DNA of 64,000 nucleotides from Neocallimastix lanati (nom. inval.) (GCA_016946835.1 JACVTC010000039.1:1174001-1238000), one strand, 5' to 3'. Counted from the stretch's first letter, positions 26,930 to 42,607 are shown. The notes: generated from the sequence alone by a model not told the origin. Program-made: numbers and translations.

Positions 26930-29420
26930 AATATTATTATCAACACATCAAAATTTTCCTCTTTATCATCAGAAATGTTCAATGATTTTTCATGAACAAT
27001 CAGAGAAAAATTAATAAATACTTCATCAACGAAATGAATGAATTGTTGCTTAAATACTTCATAATTAGGAACATAAAAGTATCTAAATGTTTAAAACTAG
27101 GTATGATGTTACTTTTATCACAACAAGGGCAGCATGTTGGGCAATCTTCTGATATCAATTTTTTTTTTTAATATAAGATTTCATTTCTAATTTGAATCGG
27201 CATTTAATTAATCTAATCCAAAAAATTCCAAGAGAAAATTGTGAATATTTTAGAGACAGACGTTGAATAAATTTTTTAAAATCAAAATAAAACTTCACAC
27301 ATTAAAATGATCTAATCACAAAGTTACTTGAATAATGAACATTTTCCAGGAATTTTTATTATTGTACTTACATATTGTTAATATAAGTACTTTTTTTTCA
27401 TCCATGAATAATGTGAAAATGATAGTATATTATTAACTAAATGAGAAATAATACAAGAAGACTCATTCCACTTTTTAAAATATGGAATCATCTTCTTAGT
27501 ACAAAAAAATAGCTATAGGAGATAATAATAGTGCCTTAGGCATATTACAAATAGTGGTATTGGAAGTCTTATTTTCAATCCAAAAACTCAAAAACAAACC
27601 TCGATTAAGAGCAGTGTGAGTTTTTTCAGTATTCTTTTTATTAGATTCTAATAATAAAAGTGTGTAATAAAAAAACTGAAATAAAAACAAAGGAAACTAG
27701 AATATGAATTTTTTAAAGTAGAAAAGAAAGTTCCTATTGTTTAAAAATCTAAAAAAAGAATTAATTGTATAATTTATTTCACTGTTCATCTTAGCATTAA
27801 TAGGCTCTAAGTTTAATAATTCATTAAAGTGTATCCCAATATATGTAATTGATTAGTGCTTGTTACTTGTTAATTTCTCGAAGGTATAAAGTTCTTTTGT
27901 TTAACAACAAGTGTAATGTATTTACTGATTCTAAAGGACATTTCATTTCTAATAACCCAATCACGAGCTTTATTTAAAATGTTTCTAAGAGAGGATTTCA
28001 TAGGGGCCAACAAAACAAGGTTATCACCAAATAGGCCACTACAATATTATTTTTCTTTAAATAATCACATCATAACTCTTGAATTTATCAAATACATCAT
28101 TGATAAATATATTAAATAAAATAGGTGATAAAGGATACACTATGATGTATTGGAAATTCTTTTGAAAGTTTACCGTTAAAGTTTACACAAACTGAAAACA
28201 CTTACCACGAATACCAATATTATTAAGTTTTGTAAAAAGATTTAAAATTGGCACTGAATCATAAGCTTCTTGAGCTCATGAAAAACAAGAAAGGTAAATT
28301 GATCATTAAATTTCCTTCCATGGCAAATTTCATAAATTGAAATAAATAAACAAATATATTCTTTTTTTTTTTTTATTTCAAAAAATCAAACTATTCTGGT
28401 CTAATAATTCCAATGAGAAAAAGCATAGTCTAAAATTCTTTTAGTGATAATTTTCGACAGAATCTTTAATCCGACATTGATGAATGAAAGACAACAATAA
28501 TTATTTCAACCTGAAAGACATCCTTTCTTAGGAATGCCTTGAAGATTAGATATATCATTTCTAAGTTTAAAATTTTTAATCCTTTTATGAAGTAAATGAT
28601 TTGTATGAGATAATTTCTTGATGTATGCATGGCAATGGAAAATCTTTTGATTTTTAGGAATTCTTGTGTTAATTTCATCACCTACTTCGTTGATTGTATC
28701 GAGAAGTTTCTATATCATTATGTTAGAATCCAGATTATCATTATAATAAATTTCATCCAGTAAACATGTAAATTTTCTATGAGAGAAAATTGATTCATGT
28801 TTATCCCTACAAATTCGACTAGGTCATTTAATTCTTTTTATCAGGAGGTAGAGTAATAAAGCCATCCGAAATTTTTTTTTTTGTTTTTTACAAAAAAGAA
28901 TAAGTGGTATCATTAAAAGAGTTACATACAGAAGCGATATTCAGATAGTCTTTTAATTTATCATTAATAACTATAAATTCAAAACAAGAATACTTCCCAC
29001 TGTTAGACCAAGAAAACTGGAGAACAATCATATCATCATATCCATAACAAACTAAAGAGGGAAAACTCTAAGAAAAGGATATTTAAGTTGCTGTTCGGTC
29101 ACGTTGAAATTATCAACATTAATAGAAAGGTTGTTCGGGTGGTTCTTTAGCCAATTAACAAAATCTTTTTATGCTTTATCTCTTAGATTCTTTATATTTT
29201 TTGATAAGGATACTAATGTTTCTTAAAAAACATCTTACAATTGAAAACTATATTTACTAAGAGAATATATTTATATTCTAAATTATCATTAGGAAGAGTG
29301 AACACCAATATAAAGGCCCCACATACCAAGGTTTTTCTTGTCTCCATGTCTCAGTACTGTTCTATAATGATTATGAAATAGTTAAAAATTAGATATAAGA
29401 ATTTGGGAATGAACTATTAT
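26930..29420 (-). pseudogene. Decayed LINE (non-LTR retrotransposon), endonuclease to zinc knuckle
   Basis: On the minus strand, with many stops and shifts, the segment follows the LINE protein seen intact at 50.3-52.5 kb. In order there are endonuclease-like pieces (GLYIGVHSS near 29310; CYGYDDMIVLQFSW near 29020), the RT region around 28500-28000, the segment SNKKNTEKTHTALNRG (27600), the cysteine cluster CPTCCPCC (27130) and the FVDEVFINFSLIVHEKSL region (27000). It is more complete at its 5' end than the other LINE copies here but wholly inactive. Same family as LINE-A, inserted in the opposite orientation. Confidence 0.88.
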
Positions 29421-29639
29421 ATTGATCTTGAAGATAAAATATACATGATGTGGAATGAAAAATAAATCCAACAGGAGTACAAAAAATTACTATAATTATA
29501 TAATCATTTAAAAAATAGGAAAAAAAAAAAAAAAAGAGGAAAATATGAAATAAAGAAAAAGATACATGAAAGAAAAATGATACTGTCCATTATAAAATAT
29601 TTTATTATAAATTAATTAATAATTTTGATAAATAATATT

Positions 29640-29765
29640 GATTACTACAACTACAATAAGCAATTGTACCAAAATATTCACTGCACAATGTTGCACTCAC
29701 ACGAGTATTAAGATGGAGATGGTCTTCCCTTAGTGAACCCCGTAGAAGGTAACACATCCCTGAAG
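29640..29765. other. Unidentified GC-richer patch
   Basis: This interval (containing GGAGATGGTCTTCCCTTAG and GAACCCCGTAGAAGG) is much less AT-rich than its surroundings and lies just upstream of the decayed LINE. No frame, tRNA or rRNA match was recognised. It may be the 5' UTR of that LINE or another element. Confidence 0.35.
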
Positions 29766-30528
29766 AGAATATAATTATTTGAATAGGAAAACAAAATGTA
29801 CCTTTTATAAATAATTATATATATACTATAGTCATTTGTCTTAATAAAAACAAAATTCTACATTAATATATTTATAAAAAAAAAAAATAAAGAGTAAAAT
29901 TTTATTATATATATAAATAATAATTCTTTTTTATTTTTATTTTTATTTTTTTATTTTTATTTTTTTTTTTTCTATTTGAAATTTTATTCGAATTTTTTAT
30001 TCATTATATTCAGAGAAAAAACTATAAATATCTAAAATTAATTTAATCATTTTTATAGTTTTTTTCTTTTTTATTTTATAAAATTAAATATAATTTATTT
30101 GAAATATAATAAAATATTTTTAAAATAATATATTTTAATAAAATTTATTATAATTTCACTAATTTCTTTTTTCTATGAATTATATACTTTTATATTATTA
30201 TAATAGTAATAAATTAATAAGTATAATATAAATATTTAAAAAAATATTTTAATAAAACATCTAATATTGAAAATGATAAAAAAAAAAAAAAAAAAAAAGG
30301 TACTTTTTTTTTTTTTTTTTTTATAAAAACTTGATTATAAAATGAATTTATATTTAAATTAATATAGATAGTAAATATATTTAAATATTAATAAATTTTT
30401 TTTAATTAATTTTTTTTTAATAACTTATTTCATATTTATATTTATAAATAATTTTCTTTTCCTTATTCCCTATTTTTTTTGTGAATTTTAAAATCTTTTT
30501 TCTATATATAAATTTACATTTATTAAAA
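29766..30528. other. AT-rich intergenic DNA
   Basis: Homopolymers and short A+T repeats. It includes the 3' flank of the 7TM-RGS gene on the minus strand. No gene is seen. Confidence 0.6.
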
Positions 30529-32861
30529 TCATTTATGCTTTCTTTTGTATAATACAAAAGCACTGTATATATTAATGTACAAAGATTGAATAACTTCTTC
30601 ATAAGCTTCATCAAACATATCTTCGCATTCTAATTCTTCATATAAGAAAAGTTGTTTATTTTTCATCTTTGAATAATGAAGATTAAATAATTGTATTCTT
30701 TTTTCAATTTTTTTAACAATATAACCTGAAACATTTAATTCGTAATCAGAATTCTGTTTAAAGAAAAAGTTATAAATAAGATTTGCTTTTTCAAAAATTT
30801 CATCATAAATATGAACAATTTTCTTATCAATAATAATTTGATCTGAATAAATATCATTATTATTACCATTAGCATCAGAATAATCCTTTTTCTTTCTTCC
30901 AAAACTTAACATTCTTTTATGTTGTTTTGTTTGTGGTGACGGTAGAGAATTATTAAATAAAAAATTTTCATTATTACCAAAAGATGGATAATTATGTTGT
31001 GCATTATTATAAGTTGATGTTTCAAAATAAGGTAATGGTTCATTTGAAAGACCAGTAATATTTTTATATAATAAATCAATACTAATGTTATAACTACTAG
31101 AATTACTTGATGTGCTTTCAAAAACCCCACCTGCTGAATTTAATTTTTTACCACTCTCTCTGAAAATATTTTTGAATTTCTTATATTCTCTATGAAAAAT
31201 TACACCTTCTACACATCTTTTAGTATTACAGAAATTAAGGAATTCATTAAAAAGAGTTGTATCGTTTAATATATGAATTAAACCACTTTTTGTAAGATCT
31301 AATTTTTTAACTTCATATTTAGTGTAATATAATTGAAATAACTATTATAAAATATTTAAAAAAAAAATGATTTAATAAAATTTTTTTTTAAAAAAAATGA
31401 AATTAAATAGATAAATAAAATAAAATATAGTAAAATTAAATAAAATATAGTAAAATAAAATAAAATAAAAAAATTAAAAAATAAAAACAAAAAAAAAAAA
31501 TTATAAAAATTTGTATATAACATAAACTTAAATATTATAAAATATAATATAAAACTTACTGGATAAGAAATGTGTGAATAATTAAATACACAACTAAAAA
31601 TTTGTAAAAGACTATCATGAGGAATATAACGAATAATTTTATGACATTTTACAAATGGAGTTGTATTACCAATAACAGTTAATACAAGTAAAACGATTGA
31701 TATGTATAATGTAATAATTAATGATCTTCTTAACACAAAATCACTTCCTAATTTATGTAATTCATATAACGCAAAGAAGGAAAAGACAAAATATACAAAT
31801 GCTGCAAAGTACATTGGATAACCCTCAATATTACTATAATAATAATACATATATAATATATATATTTCATAAATATTTCGTTAGAATAGAATAGTATATA
31901 TTATAGTTAATAATATATTTTATATTATAATTTAAAATATATTTTATATTATAGTATAAAGATATATTTTTATATCCAATAATTTTAATAATAAAATTTA
32001 CAAAAATCTACCTTGAAGTACAAAATCCTTTACTTAATGGAACAAAAGTATAATAGTCACCTTTAACACCAAATATAGCACTAAAAAAAACACCTGCTAG
32101 AGTACTATAAATTATAATGTTTACAAATTTTTCTTCATTAAAAAATAAACATGCTCTATAGAAAAAATTTCCTTGTTTAATAAAATTTCTATTTGTAGCT
32201 TTTTCATAACTACTTTTTGTAAAATAACATTGTTGAAGATAATACATAATACAACCAATACATGATAAAAAATTCGGTATATATCCTATAAAATATATTT
32301 AATAAATATTTTATAAGTCAATTAATATATACATTTCATAAAATAGAAAAAATGTTATTTTTTAATAGAATTATTAAAGAAATTAAAAATACCAAGATTA
32401 AGTAAAAATATTACTACAGCACAAGGCATAGATTCATAAAAGGCCTATTTATATATATATATACATATATATTATAATAATAAAAAAAAATTTATTTTTA
32501 ATAATGAAAATTATTTAAACTATAAATTATAAAATATAATTTAAGAAATACATACGTTACGAAGATAACAATTTATTATACAAATAATGCCACTAAAAGC
32601 ATATATTATCATAAAAGTTTTATTAAGTTTTAAGGTATCATAATTATTTCCATTGAAGAAAATCAATATCAGACTGACTACAATATAAATTAATATAACA
32701 AAAACTACTACATGATATATTGGTGATCTTGTATATATTTCTAAAAAATCATTAATATTTGTAAAACTTGGTGCACATCTTTCGTATTGTCTAAGAGCAA
32801 GTTCATTATCTCGATTCCAATTTTCTGGGAAATTAAAATGATACTTCGGATCCATAGCCAT
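30529..32861 (-). CDS. Seven-transmembrane protein with C-terminal RGS domain
   Basis: Five exons, inferred from frame and GT..AG borders, at 32861-32556, 32444-32393, 32285-32012, 31833-31560 and 31341-30529, give about 572 residues. Seven hydrophobic segments are visible: VFVILIYIVVSLILIFF; the FMIIYAFSGIICII stretch; one split by the 52-nt exon 2/exon 3 junction; IIIYSTLAGVFFSAIFG; YFAAFVYFVFSFFALY; LIITLYISIVLLVLTVIG; and QIFSCVFNYSHISYP. The cytosolic tail holds an RGS domain. Its first part (SGLIHILNDTTLFNEFLNF, about 321-361) and its second part (YDEIFEKANLIYNFFF to MFDEAYEEVIQSLYINIYSA, about 478-565) are separated by a roughly 115-residue Ser/Asn-rich insert. RGS domains speed GTP hydrolysis by G-alpha subunits, so this is probably a receptor-like brake on a heterotrimeric G protein. 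The ligand is unknown. Confidence 0.85.
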
Positions 32862-33170
32862 TTATTAATTTAAAATTTATATTTATATTTATAATGTGAA
32901 TGATAAGTTTTCTTAATTTAAAAATTTTTCAATAAAAAAAAATATAAACTATATATTTTTGTTATTAATTAACTTCTTTTTTATTATTATTACTATCACT
33001 GTTACTATTATTTTTTTATTTATATTTTTTATTTTTATTTGTAGTACTACTATTAATTCTTAAATAAATATTAAATATTTCTTATATTCTTTTAACAATA
33101 TTCAAAAGGGTATAAACCACTTTATTATATACTATTAATATTTTTAAATTTTATTTCTTCTCTTTTTCTC

Positions 33171-33172
<2 letters not shown>

Positions 33173-33222
<50 letters not shown>
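33173..33222. repeat. (ATT)n microsatellite
   Basis: About 16 ATT triplets, upstream of the 7TM-RGS gene. Confidence 0.9.
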
Positions 33223-33241
33223 TTATTATTTTTATTTGTAA

Positions 33242-33272
<31 letters not shown>

Positions 33273-33335
33273 GATTAAGTGGTGCGATTATTTTTATTTT
33301 TAATAAATTTTTATTTATTAAATTATTTTATTTTT

Positions 33336-33398
33336 CATGTTGTTTCATTTTGTTTCGTTTCGTTTTATTTTATTTTATTTTATTTTATTTTATTTTAT
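33336..33398. repeat. TTTTA/TTTCG pentamer repeat
   Basis: Tandem TTTTA pentamers preceded by the variants TTTTG and TTTCG. Confidence 0.8.
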
Positions 33399-35065
33399 TC
33401 TTTTTTTTTTCTTTTCTACGAACATTTTTTAATATTAAAAATATCTATATTATAAAAATATAAAAAAATAAAAATTATAAAAAAAAAAAAAGAAAAAATA
33501 TTTATAAAGTTTAAAAAAATCATTATAAATACCATTTTAAATTAAAATAATACTATATTAATAATTGATAATATGAATAGTTATTATAATATATTAAAGT
33601 GGATTATATTCATTAAAATATTAATTATATAATGGAAATTTAAAATAGAATAATAATAATAATAATAATAAATTACAATATAAAAAAAAATAAATTTATT
33701 AATTATAGAGCCACTGGTAAGTTTTTTTTGTGATATCATCTATTAACTTTCTGAATTTTATATTAATTATACTTTTTTTTTAATATAAAATATTAAAATT
33801 AAATTACTTAAAATGTATTTCATAATTATTATTCATAATATATTATAAATATAAAAAGTATATATAATTATTTATAGCCAATAATAATCACTATTTTTGT
33901 ATAATATATCATATACAATATTAACAATAATAAAAAGAATATTAAAAACAAATATAAATTTCAAAAATATAAAATCATAAATAAAAAGGCATAAATTATT
34001 TAACATTGTTAATTTAAATATTATAATATTTAATTATATTTTAATTCTGTCACAATTATTGATGATTATTTCATTATTGAAATTATGATTAATGATATAT
34101 ATTTTTTATTTTTATTAATTACTTATTATAATTTAAATATTTTGAATATTATCGTTAAACATAAACTATGTATAAAAAAATATATAAATGTTTATAATAT
34201 ACTACAATTAAAATTAATCATATATACTTTTTTTGAGTAATTTCAAAAGGTTTTTTTTTTTTTTGTTACACATAATAAATCTTAATAATAATATATATAT
34301 ATATATTTTTTTAATACTTTCATATTCACTAATATTTATTTATTTATTTATATTAAAACTGTTATAAAATGCAGATCTAATATTCTTTTTTGTATGTATT
34401 ATTAAATTTTTAAATTTTCAAAGTGGAAAAAAAAAAAAAAAAAAAAAAAAAAGGAATAATATAAATATTATTTCCAAATTAATAAAGATTTAATAATTTA
34501 ATAAATTCATTAATAAAAAATATTTTATCCAATATATTAATATTTGATGTCAACTTCTTTTAATTGGTTCAATAGATATATTAAAATTTTTGGGGACATT
34601 ATGGAATATGAATATTAATGATTGTTAAAACTTTTTTAATTATAAAAAATAAATAAATATTCTAATGCAAAACAATTAAAAAGGATTGAATTACACCTCA
34701 TCAAAAAACTCTGTTTTTTTTTCAATAATTTGTTTTAAGTTTTAATTAACTAAAAAGAAAACCAAAAAATTGAAAAAAAAAATAATGATAATAATAATAA
34801 TAATGATAATAATAATAATAAAGTTATTAATTAATAAAATTTAATAGATATTAAAAAACATACATTTAATTAAATTGATTTAATTAAAATGAGAAAAAAA
34901 TCAAATATTTCCCAAATTATAATTTTCTGATATAAAAACTATTTTTGAAATTTAAAATAACTTTTTTTTTGTAGAATACAGTCTTTCTTGAAAAACTGTT
35001 ATATTTCTTTAATTATTTTTTTATTAATTGTTTTTTGATTTAAATTTAAATCAAATAACTCTAAA

Positions 35066-35225
35066 ATATTTAATCGACATTACAGTTTATTGTTAGTCTT
35101 TAATATATAAATAGTGATAACTAAGTCAACTAAAACAATAGAGAAATATTTAATCAACATTACAGTTGATTGTTAGTCTTTAATATATAAATAGTGATAA
35201 CTAAGTCAACTAAAATAATAGAGAT
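35066..35225. repeat. 80-bp direct tandem duplication
   Basis: Two adjacent copies, 35066-35145 and 35146-35225, share CATTACAG, TTGTTAGTCTTTAATATAT and AGTGATAACTAAGTCAAC with only about three differences. No coding frame. Confidence 0.85.
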
Positions 35226-38200
35226 TATAGTAGAAACTAATATTAGAGTCACCAGTTATGGATGTAAATTTAGGCTCTTATTATTGTATTGATATATAAA
35301 AATACTTTTCCTTTGGAAAATATTTCTTTAGTTACATCTCCAAGAATAATAAATGTTTGAATATGGAAATAATTATAGTAAATTTCCTCATAAATTTTCA
35401 AAAAAAAAAAAAAAAAAAAAAAAAAAAACATTGAATTTGATCATTGATTTCTTTTATTTAGTTAAATTTAATAATTTTAATGTTTATTTATTCTATATTC
35501 CATATTTAATTTTTAATTAAAGCATAAATTTTTTATCAGAACTACTATATAATAAATACATAAAATAATATAACTGGAAAATAAGTTAGGAATAAATATA
35601 CAATTTTTTTTTTTTTTTTTTTTTTTGGAATAGAAAAAAATACATATAATAATTTTTATTTATGAATGGTTTTAATATTAATATAAAAATATATCTTAAA
35701 TGATGATATTAAAAATATAATAAGTAGTACTATATATTAAAATAGTAATATATTTAAAATTAATAATGCTTCAATTAATTTAATATATAATTCAAATAAT
35801 TAAATCGTTTCATGTAACAATTTTTGTCAAAAACTTTTATTGCTAACTGATATAAAATAAAATATTCAAACCTTAATTAATATAAAATAAATTTTATTAC
35901 TCAAACATAAATTAATATCAAATTTCAATCTAATGATTTATAATGTTCTTTATTATAAGTGATTCGATTTCTAAATATAAATTATAGTTATAATTAATAA
36001 GATAAATTTTATAACATAAATCAATGTTTTAATTATATTTTCTTATTTTATATTTATCTTTGTATAATTATTAAATATTTCCCTAAATAATAATTATTCA
36101 TATTTATAACACTTAACATAAAAACTCATTAAATAGTTTATTTTAATCATTAGAACAACTAATAGTTAATTATAATTAAATAGCATAAAAATAAAACATT
36201 TCTCTGAATTAAGAAACAAAGTTGTTAGATAGGTGTATGAGAAAGTTTTAATGTATAATCAAGTATAATTATTTTTACTTGAATAAATATATATATAATT
36301 AAATAAATAAATTAATAGTACTTAATAAATTTAATAAATTAATCCCAACATTATATACTCGATTCAGGGTTATATCATGGTTATATCATGTTATAACATA
36401 GCAGTAATAAAATTATTTTTTTTAATTAATGTTACACGAATTTCTATATATAATACGGAAATATTATAAATTAATACATACATATGGAATATAACTTTAA
36501 ATAATAATAAATTAAGATAAATGTAATAATTATAAATTAATTATTAAATAGTTTAATAATATAAAATTATATTAAAACTTTAAAATATAAATTGTTAGAA
36601 ATGTTAAACACTTTAATAGAAATAATTTTTTATAGAAAATTATTTTTTTAAGAGAATTAATAGAAATGAAATGGTTCTTCAGAAAAATGTTAGCCATCAA
36701 AATTAGATAATAATAAAAATTAAAGGTTACTAATTGGCCTGTAAAATTAGGAATATAAGTTTAATATAAACTATAAGAATTTTAATATAAGTTTACTAAT
36801 TACCTTAAAGATTACTATTATAAAAGAGTATATAATAAATTCTTTTATTTAAAAACAAATTATAATTTACTTAATCAGTTTTATTTTCTTTTATTTAATG
36901 TTATTTTATATTATATTTTTATTTTATAATTTTATTTAATATATTTCACAGAAATGAAAAAATTATATTATATATACCAACTATACAAAAAAATATTAAT
37001 TAATAAGATTTAGCTCTTATAACCATACTCTAAACAATACTATATTTAACTATTATATTTTTAAGCATCTATTTTTTTCTTTTTTTTTTTTTCTATGGTT
37101 GTACAAATCTTATTACAAATAATACAAATAATATTTATATTAAATTTTTGATTTTAATAAAATAAAATATATATTATAAAGTTATAAAAAAATAAAATTT
37201 TAAATTAAAAAAATAAAGTTTTATGAAATATATAAAAAATCATATTTTTTTTTTCTTTTTTTCTTTTTTTTTGTCAATTTCATCATAAATTTAGTATACA
37301 ATAATATCATAAATTTTGAAATTTTATTCACTATATTTGGAATCTACAAATAATGTTAATAATAATTAATAACAATAACAATAATTATTGTTAAAAGCCA
37401 TGAATTTACGGCTTATAATTATATCAGCCAATGTATTTGAAGCCTATTTTTCATTTATTACTCATATTCTAATAATTATAATTTATTAAAATGAAATTTA
37501 TTATATTAAAACGTGAAATTAATAAATAAAATGAAAATAAAAAAAAATAAAAGATTATTTTTTCATTTACTTATTGTTTATTTATATGGTTATTTATATA
37601 TTATAATTTATCATTACTTTTTACATATCATATTACTATTAATTATCATCACTCTCAATTACAATTGTATTTAAGATTAAAAAAGATGTTTAACTTTTTT
37701 TTATTTATTTATTTTTAATTTTACAGATTCAAAAAGAAATTTCTATTATAAAAAAAAATGGTTAAAAAAAAATTTTTTTTTTTTCTTTTAAACTTATAAT
37801 AAATTTTATTTATTAATATTTTATTAAAAAAAATCGTGTTAAAATTTACGTTGTACAATCTTTTTTCTTTTTATTTACATTTAATTATATTATATATATA
37901 TATATTTTTTTTTTTTGGATTATATTAAAATTTATTTTTGTGTTCTAATTTATAATTTTATAGATATATTAAAATAAATGATATAAATGATGTAATATGA
38001 TATAAATTATTAATTTAATATTAATTTAATCAATTTTTTTTTTTTTTTGATTATTAAAACAAAAATGTTTTTTAGTCTGTTTTTTTTTTTTTATTAATAT
38101 ATAATTATTATAGATAATCAATATAAACAAATATATGTTATTAATACATAAAATAAAATAAAATAATCCAAAAAATAAATAAATAAATAAGTAAATATAA

Positions 38201-38825
38201 ATAAAATATAAAATGAATTATTTATAGAATATATTATAATTTTAGAAGGAAAAAAATTTTAATAGGAAATTTTAAATATGAAATATTAATATTAATTTTT
38301 AATATTAATTTTTTAAATGAATTAACTTATATTTTTATTTTGTTAATATCAAATTTTTAATTTTATTTCTATAATATATATGAATATCAAATAATTATTA
38401 ATAAAAATATTAAAATATATGAATATAATATTATTATATATTTAAAAACTTTATTATTATAAATAAAATCTTTATAATATATTAAAATTTTATTTAATGT
38501 TTCAATATAATAATATAATAAGTATTTTTAAAATTTTTTTTAATTATGTCATTTATCTTAATATATTTTATTAAGTTCCATTTAATTTAGAAGGAAATTA
38601 TAGGTATATAATTATTACTATTTCAATAATTACTAAGAATTTATGAATTATTGACCAATTTTTTTATAAATTAAATTTTTATATATGAATTTTCATATAT
38701 CCAAAATTTACTAATAAATTTAATATTAAAACATAATAAAATAAAACAAATGATGTAGTATAAAATAGTGAAGTATTATTAAAAAATTAAATAAAATAAA
38801 AATAAAAAATAACTATATCAAAATA

Positions 38826-38826
<1 letters not shown>

Positions 38827-38862
<36 letters not shown>

Positions 38863-38863
38863 G
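38827..38863. repeat. (AAT)n microsatellite
   Basis: About 12 AAT triplets. Confidence 0.9.
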
Positions 38864-41800
38864 TCAAAAAAAGATAAAATATTTACAAATTTTATATAAA
38901 TAATACAAGAAATATAATATATGCAACCATATGAAATATTAATAATTTAAAAAATAGAAAATTAAGCCAATATAATTATAAAGAAATTAAAATTTTAATA
39001 TTAATTATTTATTTAATTGATTACCAACTTATTTTAGATTCATATTTTAATATGAAATTTTTATTTTCATATTCAATGATAATATGAATATCAAATAATT
39101 ATTAAAATTTAAATAAGAATAAAAATAAAAAATGAATAAAATAAAATAACAATTATATAAATATAAATATTATACTATGTGCAATAATACTATATATTTT
39201 AAAGAAAATTGCAAAATTTAATTATTTAAAAATGCTAATCATAAAAATAATAATTATAAAAACTTTTTTGTATACAACTTTGAATTGAATTTTATTATAT
39301 CATGAAGAAGTTTAAATAAAATGAAATTCGTTTGTTAAAATGTCATCCTTTTAAAATATTTATAATATTATTATATATTACTAATACTAATTTGATATTA
39401 CTACAATTGGATAAAATTTCTTTCTTAACCTAATGTTGAATATGTAAAATTCCATAAATTATTATTCATGTGTCATCCAAAATATACAAATGTATATATT
39501 TGTATAAAATTTTTCCTATTTATTTATTTATTTTTAATATCAATCTAGTATGTTGAAAGCATCACATTTTGAAGTATTACGTTCCTCAAGATACCTAAAA
39601 ATATAAACTTTTCATTATAAACAATACTTAATAATACAACTTATTTACTAATTTACATTATATATCATATGCCATATATTATATACAGTATATATATACT
39701 GAAAGCTTTGTTATATATAATATATATATAAATTAATAGTATTAATAATTAATTGAGAATAATAATGATATTTTTATAATTTTTACAATAATTTAGGATT
39801 AGTAAATTTAAAGACATAATGTCTAGTGACAAAAATTATCAAAAGAAATTTTTCCTTCTAAAGATATTATCAAATAATTTTTTTTTTTTTATTTTATGTC
39901 TATATTCGTCTTATTGAATTACTGTTTGTATAAATAATATATATTTATATAAATATAGTACTTCTATCTATTGAAATTCCACTAGTATGAACATTTATAT
40001 ATAATTATAAATATTTCCTTTTTTAAATTCATAATTAAAAACATATATTTAAATATTAAATTATTAGTCACTAATTTTTTTAAAAAAATTCATTTTAAAT
40101 AAATGTCAGTATAAAAATAATAAAATAAAGATAAAATCTTTATAATAAAAAAATCAAATTATGATCTAGTATCTAAGAATAAATTATATCATTCTATATG
40201 GTTTTGTTATTTTCTTTAAATATTAATTATCTTTTTTTTTTTATCAATACTAAATTATTCTTGAAAACCCAAAAAAAATAAAAAAAATAAAATAAAATAA
40301 ATAGTTGAATTTAAATAAAAAGTACAGATTGAATGAAATAAAATATAATATAATATAATTATAATATAATATAATATAATATAATAGATTAATTCCTTTT
40401 TTTTAAAAAAAAAAATTAAATAAAAGCCGCGTAACCTCAAATGAAAATAGAAATTATTCTTTAATTCTTTAATAAATCATTAAATTTTTAATTTTAATAC
40501 ATTATATATCTTTTTAATATGGCGTAATGTGCCATATAGTTTTTATAAAAATTAAAAAACACAAATGATTAAAATACAACCTTTCAATAAATTATAATTA
40601 AAGAAAAAAGAGAGATAGAAAGAGATTATATATATATATATAAATATAATAAAATTTAAATTTTCATAAATGATATTTTTAACATCTATATATATTTTTA
40701 CTTAGAATATTATATCAAAAATTATTAATATTTATATATTTCATTGATTATTGTTTTATCAGCTCAATTATCTGAATTATTAAGCATTTTTATTGGTATT
40801 TAATAAATATTTTCTTCATTTTTATTATTTTCTATATTTAGTAATATCATAATCGCTATCATTATAATTATTGTTGTAATCCATCATCATTTCATCTATT
40901 ATTGAATTATTTTTTTTTTATTGGTATTAAACTCTTTATCTTTTTTATTAATTAATAGTACTTTAGACACGAAGAAATATACTGTTTTCTGATGTAAATA
41001 TTTCTATGATATTTTCTATGATCAAGTTAATGGTATAACAAGGGTAGATTGCCCTACTATGTTTTGGATTCCTTACCAATTAATAAATAAATCAATATAA
41101 CAATGATATTTATATGTTATAGTTCAAGATAGCATTATTATTAAAATAAATATTTAATATAATTACTAATAAATGATAACATCCTCATATATATATTCTG
41201 TAATATTTAAAGTTATATTGTTTTTTTTTTTTTTTTTTTAACTTTTCTTTCTATATTTCACTTATTTTATAGCGAATTTTATTTTCGTTTAATAAATTAC
41301 TTTATGACTTTTTTTTTTTGTTATATAAGAAAATATGATATTAATATTAATTAGCCATACATTTCATTTATTATATAGCACGATATTTACATCATTGTAT
41401 ATTATACTAAAATAACTTTTTTTTTCTTCTATTAAATTTTATTATGATACGAGTATTATCTTCAAAGAAAGATCTAAAAAATAATTAATATAATTGAAAT
41501 TAATTTTGCTTATCAATAATTTTTAAATAAATGTAAAATATTATTATTATAATACTTTTTAAAAAATTATCATATATTCTAATATATGGTTATATTTTTT
41601 TTTCTTATTTCTAATTTCCAAATAAATTTTAAATTATTAACGATCGTAAAAAAAATTATCTCATAATTAAGAATATAATATCAACTAAAGTTTTATAATA
41701 ATGTCACTATTCACATACTAAAAAAATATTATTTTAAAATTGTCATAATAATACGCTGAATCATTATAATCATATCCATTAAATATTTTGGTGTATATAA

Positions 41801-42531
41801 GTCTGTAGAATTCATGAAGTTTGAAGTTTCTAGAGATCAAATTGTGATTTAAAATTCAAGTCTTTCTTAATGTGAAATATTTTATTTCAAAATATAATTA
41901 ATACATAAGAAGCTAATTTTTATTTAAAAATTGAATTATATATTAATTATGAACCAAAACAATTTATAAACATATATATATTAAACTAATTTTTTTTTAT
42001 TTTCTAATAATTTTACTTCTCTCTTAACCTATATATTATAATATTTATATTTATTTAAGATTTTCAAAATATAATTATTACATAAGAAGTTTATTATTTT
42101 TTTAAAAAAAAATAGTTATATAATTCAATTCTATAAATTAATTATATAAATTGCTAATAACTATTTAAAAAAAAAATAATAGTAAACTAAAAATAAAAAT
42201 AAAAAATATTATATAAAATTCGAAATTCTATTATTAAGTACTAAATCATTAAAGAAAAAGAAATAAAAAAAGCTATTACTTCATTTGTTAAAGTATATAT
42301 ATACAATTATCTTATATATTTTTATAAGAAATATATTATTTTCTCTACTTTAAAATAATGAAATATTTGTTTTTAATGAAATTTAAAAATTTTATATTTA
42401 ATGTTACTAAAATATAAAATATAATCATTAATAAAAGTAGAAAAATCAAATATAACAAAATCAGGAAAATTTTATTGAATTTTCAATATTTTAATAATTA
42501 ATTTGTCAAATAATATTTATTTTTTTTTTTT

Positions 42532-42534
<3 letters not shown>

Positions 42535-42607
<73 letters not shown>
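42535..42607. repeat. (ATT)n microsatellite
   Basis: About 24 uninterrupted ATT triplets. Confidence 0.92.
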
